A stretch of 64,000 bases of DNA from Neoceratodus forsteri (lineage: Eukaryota; Chordata; Ceratodontiformes; Ceratodontidae). The notes beneath the pieces were generated by a model. That model worked only from the letters and a program-made list of their open reading frames with translations, had not been told where the DNA came from and searched no databases. Below are positions 58,645 to 64,000 of this stretch, piece after piece (the stretch's first letter is position 1; every line of letters begins with the position of its first letter). A program made the position numbers and the translations under genes. Location of the stretch: the NCBI GenBank assembly GCA_016271365.2, contig CM057456.1, positions 660,327,501 through 660,391,500 of the forward strand. Direction: 5' to 3'.

Positions 58645-61600
58645 ATGACAGAACCGTTTACCTGTCACACAATAAATGTGAACAGTATCAAAAGAAAAAG
58701 AAAAAGGCAAGCTGTTTTTTCCATTTTGCCCCATTTACATTTTGGAATTTTCTTTTTACAGGACACCAGACTACATTCACTGCCTGAAATTCAACAAGCT
58801 TCTAAAGCTTGGTACTTAGGTCCATCTTTTTGGTCTTTAGGAACTGAGACATGCTCAGGTCTGGGTATTCTGCTTAAACATCCTGAAATCAGACTCTTAA
58901 AAATGATATGATTTAGTGTCAGGCAGGGTCTTAAAAGGAGATGCCTGTCACAGGGTGCTGTAAGACCATTTGTATTTCTGGAACCTTCTTCTCTTTCTCC
59001 TGCTTCAAGTCCGCTGCAGCAGCACCTTCTGTATCTATCCTGTCTCTATTGACTTTGCTTTATTTCCCCTTTCCCAGACAGGCCACATGGGAAAGCTATT
59101 TGTACTATCTCTGTGATTCTTTAGGGTTTCAGGAAGAAAAATGTCTTCATGCCCCCCCCTCCCCCAACCAGGTAGCTAATGTAGCTAATATATCTTCACT
59201 TGTGTCCCATTATTGCAACGTGATGGCACTTTGACAGTGCTAGAATTTCTATGCACAGTGCAATCTGCAGAGAGATTTTGCTATATGGGTGTTTGCCCTG
59301 TTAGCCTCATTTAGAAACCTGCACACAGTATACTCAGTAAAGCAGTGGTTTAAAGCTGCCAAAAAGTGAATCCCCGCACTTGTGAGGTGAAACTCCTTTT
59401 CCTTTTTTCCCTTGTGAGATGTCCAATGAGACTTCCATGTGGAGGTATTTGTTAAACCGTTGAATTTTTCTCGGTAGAAGCTGTATTTTAAACCTAAACT
59501 GAAACAAACACAGTTTTCTGTTTGTTTTCTTCAGGCCTAGGCATCCAAGCATAACACTGAATGAGATGAAGTTCTCTCTGTTGTTAGTAACCCTGTGGAA
59601 TGAATTCCAGAAAACATGGTTTTATTGTTTGTTTTCTGCAGAATCTCCATAAGTATCACAGTTGAATAAACATAAAGTAAGAATGATAATGGCCATACAA
59701 AAGCAACACAATGTTTCTACAATAAGAGCTCTGTGTTTCCCTGTGCCGTAGCATGTTTGTAAATATAAAAGGAAACTTCTGTTCTTAAATGTACAGAATT
59801 CTAGATAACTTTCAGCTTTTGGTTCAAAGAATGTATAAAATTCCAATGTTAGTTTATTTGTTACTTAAGAATGGAAGGTCTTACCGAGGTATAAGCAGGG
59901 GGAATCTTCTAGAAGGGGTTTTCTCCTTGCAGGGATCATTATGAATGGATCCTTAGGAGTCAGCTGGCCCTCTCTTCTCCATATTTATACCTTGGGTCAT
60001 TTAGGGGAGGAGTCTGCTACCAGGAATAGCAGTACAATAAAAGAAACAAAGCATATGTATTGATATTAAAAGCTATACTACATAGTTTTATGCTGAATTG
60101 AAGCTGTCCTGTGTTTAATATGTGAAAATAATGGTTAGTTTTAAAATTAAGGATTTTGGAAGTAAGTGGGTGGAGCTTCAAGTAAATCACCTGACCCCCC
60201 ACCGAGATAAAAGGAGCAGCTTTTATGCATCTCCTCAGATAGATAGTGAGTGGAGAGGTTGGTAGTACACTGACCTGCTGTTATGCGCTAGCCATTTCTA
60301 GAGAAGTGTATATTGATATATTCTTTTTGTTTTGCTTCTGTTTATTTTTTGTCGTATTCAGTTCGCCTTTTTTTATTTGCTTTGCCTATCATGCTGGCTT
60401 AAAATAAATTTGCCTAGCAATTACTTGGTCCAACCTGATACCTTTTGACTCTGCGTCTATCCTTGACCACTTCCCTTTGACAATGCCTTAATACAGAACT
60501 CTCCATATCGCTTGATTAATCTATATGCTCCCCAGACTAAAGCACAAAGATGTGAGATACTTAAAACAATCCTGCCTTACTTACAGACAACCATCAAAAT
60601 TATATTTGCAGGAGAATTCAATTGTCCAATGAAAGCAAAAAAAGTAAACAATGCTGTGACTCCAACTTACTAGCACAAATAATACAGAAATCCAAACTTA
60701 TAGATGCAGTATATCAGCTGCCAAAATCAGAACTTCCAACCTTTCATAAAGGAAACTTAGGTTCAAGAACAGATTACATTTTTACTTCTGAACATCTACA
60801 AATACATAATGCCAATGTAACAGCCACTGAATTCTCAGATCACAAGATAGTTTCTACCTCAATAAAATCAGGAAGGTCTGAAATAAAAGGTCCAGGCTTA
60901 TTGAAATTGAATATTTCTCTTCTCTCTCTGATACAGAGATTTACAGGTGTATTCAGAACTTTCTTGAGGCAAGAAAATCAGTCTTTATTTGCTTTGAAGA
61001 CCCCATCTTGTGATGGGAAGATACAAAACAGATATGCAAGCGCTATGTAAAAATCTTAGCAGGCATACATCTAGGCAACAATATATAACATACCTACAAT
61101 AAAGGAGAAACTTACAACTAATGACTGTATCCTATGAAACAGGACAAAATCTAGAACCCCAAATAACTAAATTAAAACAGAAAATGCTGGCCTTTCATAA
61201 TAAAAAAGCTAAGATCCTAAACTATCAGCAGCAGTTTAGCACTCAAGGCAGCATGGAAACTATATGCCCTTATGAGCAATGGCATCTGCACACACAAAAG
61301 AAAAATGTCTATTTTGAAAGATAACATGAGTAATGAACATTCAGCCCATAAACATACCCTAAGGATTGTAACAGAATACCCAGGAAAGATGTATGACAAT
61401 CTGGAATCAGAAAATAGTGAACTAGACAGGTTTTTAGAGGACCTTCAAATACCTAAACTAGAGGTAAAAGAGACACAGGAGTTAACAAAGCCTATAACAG
61501 CATCAGAAGTTCAAACGGCTCTCTCTTCCTTAACTGGTAATAAATCCCCTGAGCCAGATGGCCTACCAAATGAAATATTTAAAATTATCGGGCAATGTTG

Positions 61601-62530
61601 CCTGAAGGAACTGACTACAGTTTTTAATACAATCCTGAACTATAAAACAATTCCTTTAAAAATGAATATGGGTACCTTAATTTATCTATATAAAAATGGA
61701 GATAAAAAGAACTTAAAAAATTGGCAGGCAATAACTCTTTTGAACTCTGATTTTAAAATTTGAACTAAAATACTAACAAAACGGTTGTCAGAAGTAGCAA
61801 TAAAACTAATCTTTTCAGCCCAAGTATATGCAATTCCTGGGAGACAACTACAAAATCATCTAATGCTGCTAAGGGAAGTGGTGGAACAGGGGAAACTGGG
61901 GGATCTGGATGGCTACCTAATTTCACTAGATCAGGCTAAGGCATTTGACAGTGTGAGTCATGAGTATTTGTGGAAAATACTATCCCATTATGGAATCCCT
62001 ATGGACATGATTAATTGGTTTAAAGGTATTTATAACACAGCAACAATTAGGCCCATGATACACGGTTGGAAAGGTCCTTGGATACAGCTAAAAAGAGGGG
62101 TAAGGCAGGGCTGCCCATTAAGCCCTGTCTTATATAAGGGGTGTAATTCCAATTTCCTAAATAAATAAATAAAAATAAGTATATGATTTCTTTCATCGAC
62201 CCTTTGCTAAGGAAAATTAATAGTTCAATTGATATAAAAGCAGTATCCTTAGGCACACAGTCACTTCCCATCAAAATTTTGGCCTATGCAGATGATGTGA
62301 ATGTGCTGATACAAGATGCAGAATCTATTTGTAAAACTCTAGAAATCTGTAAACTATTTGGCCAAATGTCTGAAGCTGCTCCAGACCTGGATAAATATAT
62401 TGGACAGAAATTAGATTGCACTCTGAATTTTAAGAGACATATAGGGGGTATTGTGATCACGGATGAACCTATAAAAATTTTAGGCATCTCCTCTGGTAAT
62501 TTTGAGTTAGACATATTTAACAGGGAATAG
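58645..62530 (+). pseudogene. Tx1-type LINE ORF2: endonuclease and RT (interrupted by solo LTR)
   Basis: The endonuclease starts MTEPFTCHTINVNSIKRKRK and has FFLQDTRLHSLPE. It is cut at 58945 by the LTR and resumes at 60488 with YRLINLYAPQTKA and IIFAGEFNCP. The next part (DYIFTSEHLQ, ATEFSDHKIV) completes the endonuclease. RT lies from 61272 with NKSPEPDGLPNEIFK, LISLDQAKAFDSVSHEYLW, KRGVRQGCPLSPVLYKG and the catalytic ILAYADDVNVLIQ near 62280, which is intact. Stops occur near 61048 and 61761, and an A/T-rich insertion near 62140-62180 shifts the frame. The intact catalytic box and long frames suggest a younger age than the neighbouring L1. Confidence 0.83.
58946..60482 (+). mobile_element. 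Solo LTR (1537 bp) with 5-bp TSD
   Basis: The element begins TGTCACAGGG and ends CCCTTTGACA, the TG...CA inverted termini of an LTR. ATGCC occurs immediately before (58941-58945) and after (60483-60487), a 5-bp target-site duplication typical of Ty3/gypsy-like elements and endogenous retroviruses. A TATA-like ATAAAA is at 60207-60212 and a polyadenylation signal AATAAA at 60403-60408, which gives a U3/R/U5 arrangement near the 3' end. No internal coding sequence is present, so the copy is the product of recombination between two LTRs. The interrupted LINE frame continues across the site if the LTR and one TSD copy are disregarded. Orientation is inferred from the TATA-AATAAA order. Confidence 0.86.
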
Positions 62531-62707
62531 AAAATTGCTATAGGAAAAAAAGTAACCAACTGGAACAGATGGAAGTTCAGTAAGTAGAAACGGATTTATT
62601 TAATTAAAACCTGTTTAATTCCTGTATTTCTGTACACAAGTTACATCTTCCCACCACCAAAAAACTTTGAAGCAACACTCCAAAATAAACAAGTCTATGG
62701 ACGTCAG
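62531..62707 (+). other. 3' part of Tx1 LINE up to the DIRS junction
   Basis: The sequence still resembles the post-RT region of the LINE (WNRWKFS-like and IYLIKTCLIPVFLY frames near 62560-62640). It then stops abruptly at about 62700, where DIRS-like sequence begins. Confidence 0.5.
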
Positions 62708-64000
62708 CTTCACCAGAGCAGAGCTCGACTCTTGCTGAGCCAGAGCCTGGCTCCCGGCAGACAGGGCAGAGGTTCTCTCCTCCTTTGCCAGATCATTTCG
62801 GGTTGGGTACTTGTGCCCTGCCCGGGACTTCCTGCACCTTCTGGGTTACATGGCAGCCTGCACCAGCATGGTCTGATGGGCCCGTTGGCATATGTGCTCC
62901 CTGCAGTGGGAGCTGGCCAGCCAATGGTCTCAGCACAAAGGGCACTTCGACCAGCTGGTCACTGTGGCCCAGAAGATGTGGGACGCCCTCCAGTGGTGCC
63001 TAATCCCAGAGCATCTACAGGAAGAGATCCCATTTGCCCACCTTGAGCCGACAGTCATCCTGACAACTGATGCCTCTCTCACAGGCTGGGGTGCCTATCT
63101 GGAGGAACACAGAGTCCAAGGGCTCTGGACCCCTGAAGAGTCCTGATGCCACATCAACCTGCTGGAGCTCTGGGCAGTTCAGCTGGTGCTGACTGCATTC
63201 ACTCCATTTGTTCAGGGTCAAGTGGTCCAAGTCCAAATGGACAACACCAGGACCATGTACTACTTCAACAAGCAGGGCAGGATGCACTCCCTGCCTTTGT
63301 GCAAGGAAACTCTCCACCTATGGACCCTTGTGTGCAGCCTGGAGGTGGATCTTCTAGCCATCCATGTGGCAAGAGCCTCCAGTCAGTTGGAAGATGCCCT
63401 CAGCTGGGTGGGCGAGGCATCTCATCAGTGGTCTCTCCATCTGGAAATAGTTCACAGTCTGTTTTCCCAGGGAGGCACCCCTCAGGTGGACCTGTTCGCC
63501 TCCAGAGTGAATGCAAAGCTGAGGCTGTTCTGTGCCCACCCTCCTCAGCAGAGCTCGCTGCAGGGGATGCCTTCTCGAGGCCTTGGACCCCAGACCTCTT
63601 CTGTGTCTTCCCTCCACTTCCCTTGATCCACATGGTGGTACTCAAGGTCAGGAGGGACAAGGCCAAGGTGATCCTGCTGGCTCCAGACTGGCCACACCAG
63701 TTTTGGTGCCCCAATCTTGAGGTGTCTTCCAATATGCCCAGACCTGCTTTCCACGGATCAGGGGGAAGACACTCCACCCATACCTTCAATCCTTGCACCT
63801 GACAGCCTGGTTCCTGAGCAGCTAGAGTTCCAGGCTTTGGGTTTCTCTGAAGCTGACTTCACTGTCGTGGAGGCATCTAGAAAGGAATCGAGCAGAAAAT
63901 GCTATGCCTTTAAATGGAAGAGATTCTCCATTTGGTGTCAGGGCAAGGGGCTGGGCCCTTTGTCCTGTCTGGTGGCCAACATTTTGGACTTTCTGTGATC
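62708..64000 (+). mobile_element. DIRS-like fragment (DIRS-C), continues beyond window
   Basis: This aligns with DIRS-A from about 3006 onwards (GCAGAGCTCGACTCT, then the CTCCTTTGCC block). It starts in the middle of the RT/RNase H region. Frame 3 at 62892-63146 has VILTTDASLTGWGAYLEEHR, and 63186-63626 has VVQVQMDNTRTMYYFNKQGR, the RNase H acidic residues. Frame 1 at 63717-63998 has SRKCYAFKWKRFSIWCQGK, the start of the recombinase. It is better preserved than DIRS-A and shows the reading frames that are broken there. The left end is abrupt, with no terminal repeat, so the fragment is 5' truncated or rearranged. Confidence 0.85.

Larger units (their letters stand above)
54553..62707 (+). mobile_element. 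Tx1-type LINE with nested insertions
   Basis: ORF1 (from about 54679 to 58566, interrupted by a minus LINE) carries CCHC zinc knuckles. ORF2 (from 58645 to about 62530, interrupted by a solo LTR) carries an endonuclease and RT. The Tx1 group of the L1 superfamily has this layout with a knuckle-containing ORF1. The 3' end is lost where sequence switches to DIRS-C at about 62708. Codons and frames are better preserved than in the 49430-54435 element. Confidence 0.8.

Noticed and set aside
43648..64000. Search for the next polycystin exon (pre-transmembrane and first membrane helix)
   Set aside because: No plus-strand frame with splice sites and a fitting motif in the correct phase was recognised; hydrophobic frames belong to repeats.

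Overview
The window is vertebrate nuclear DNA. It combines a spliced gene with canonical GT/AG introns, many decayed retrotransposons, (CA)n, (TA)n and (GATA)n microsatellites, and no bacterial-style gene packing. The mixture of DIRS-like tyrosine-recombinase retrotransposons, CR1/L2-type LINEs, Tx1/L1-type LINEs with CCHC zinc knuckles, and tRNA-derived SINEs suggests an amphibian (a caecilian is plausible) or another non-mammalian tetrapod. The species cannot be fixed from sequence alone.

Only one host gene is supported. Five plus-strand exons (6401-6514, 9918-10069, 15192-15292, 27097-27292, 43564-43647) have matching splice phases (0; 2; 1; 2) and encode the end of a GAIN-like region and a complete GPS autoproteolysis motif. 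They are an internal part of a polycystin-1-like (PKD1/PKD1L family) membrane protein. Upstream and downstream exons, including the transmembrane part, lie outside the window or were not recognised. The intron after the last exon runs at least 20 kb to the window end.

Everything else is intronic and mostly repeats. Layout: 1-5510 a degenerate DIRS element (DIRS-A) with gag, RT, RNase H and recombinase remnants and inverted ends; 5515-8296 LINE pieces and a SINE; 10363-10988 a SINE with target-site duplication (TSD); 12035-13035 a minisatellite; 15340-17578 a microsatellite and a CR1-type LINE; 20395-26835 palindromic MITE-like elements, a minus CR1 and a 296-bp tandem array; 27826-29440 a minus CR1; 30121-30694 a SINE; 31502-36994 a second, diverged DIRS element (DIRS-B) with a SINE nested in its gag; 37100-38880 a minus CR1 in two parts; 39109-42965 a minus LINE; 43061-43425 a 121-bp tandem repeat; 44170-46328 a 33-bp minisatellite; 46340-49345 LINE debris, palindromes, a minus SINE and a DIRS end; 49430-54435 an L1/Tx1-type LINE; 54553-62707 a Tx1-type LINE carrying a nested minus LINE and a solo LTR; 62708-64000 a third DIRS fragment (DIRS-C) leaving the window.

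The strongest non-gene observations are: a 1537-bp solo LTR with a perfect 5-bp TSD inside a LINE ORF2; a five-copy tRNA-derived SINE family, four copies with intact TSDs; a 33-bp minisatellite that is open in several frames on both strands only because its period is divisible by three; and a small family of palindromic MITE-like elements. Nothing resembles a new defence or metabolic system. The unusual content is the layered nesting of mobile elements inside one polycystin-like gene.
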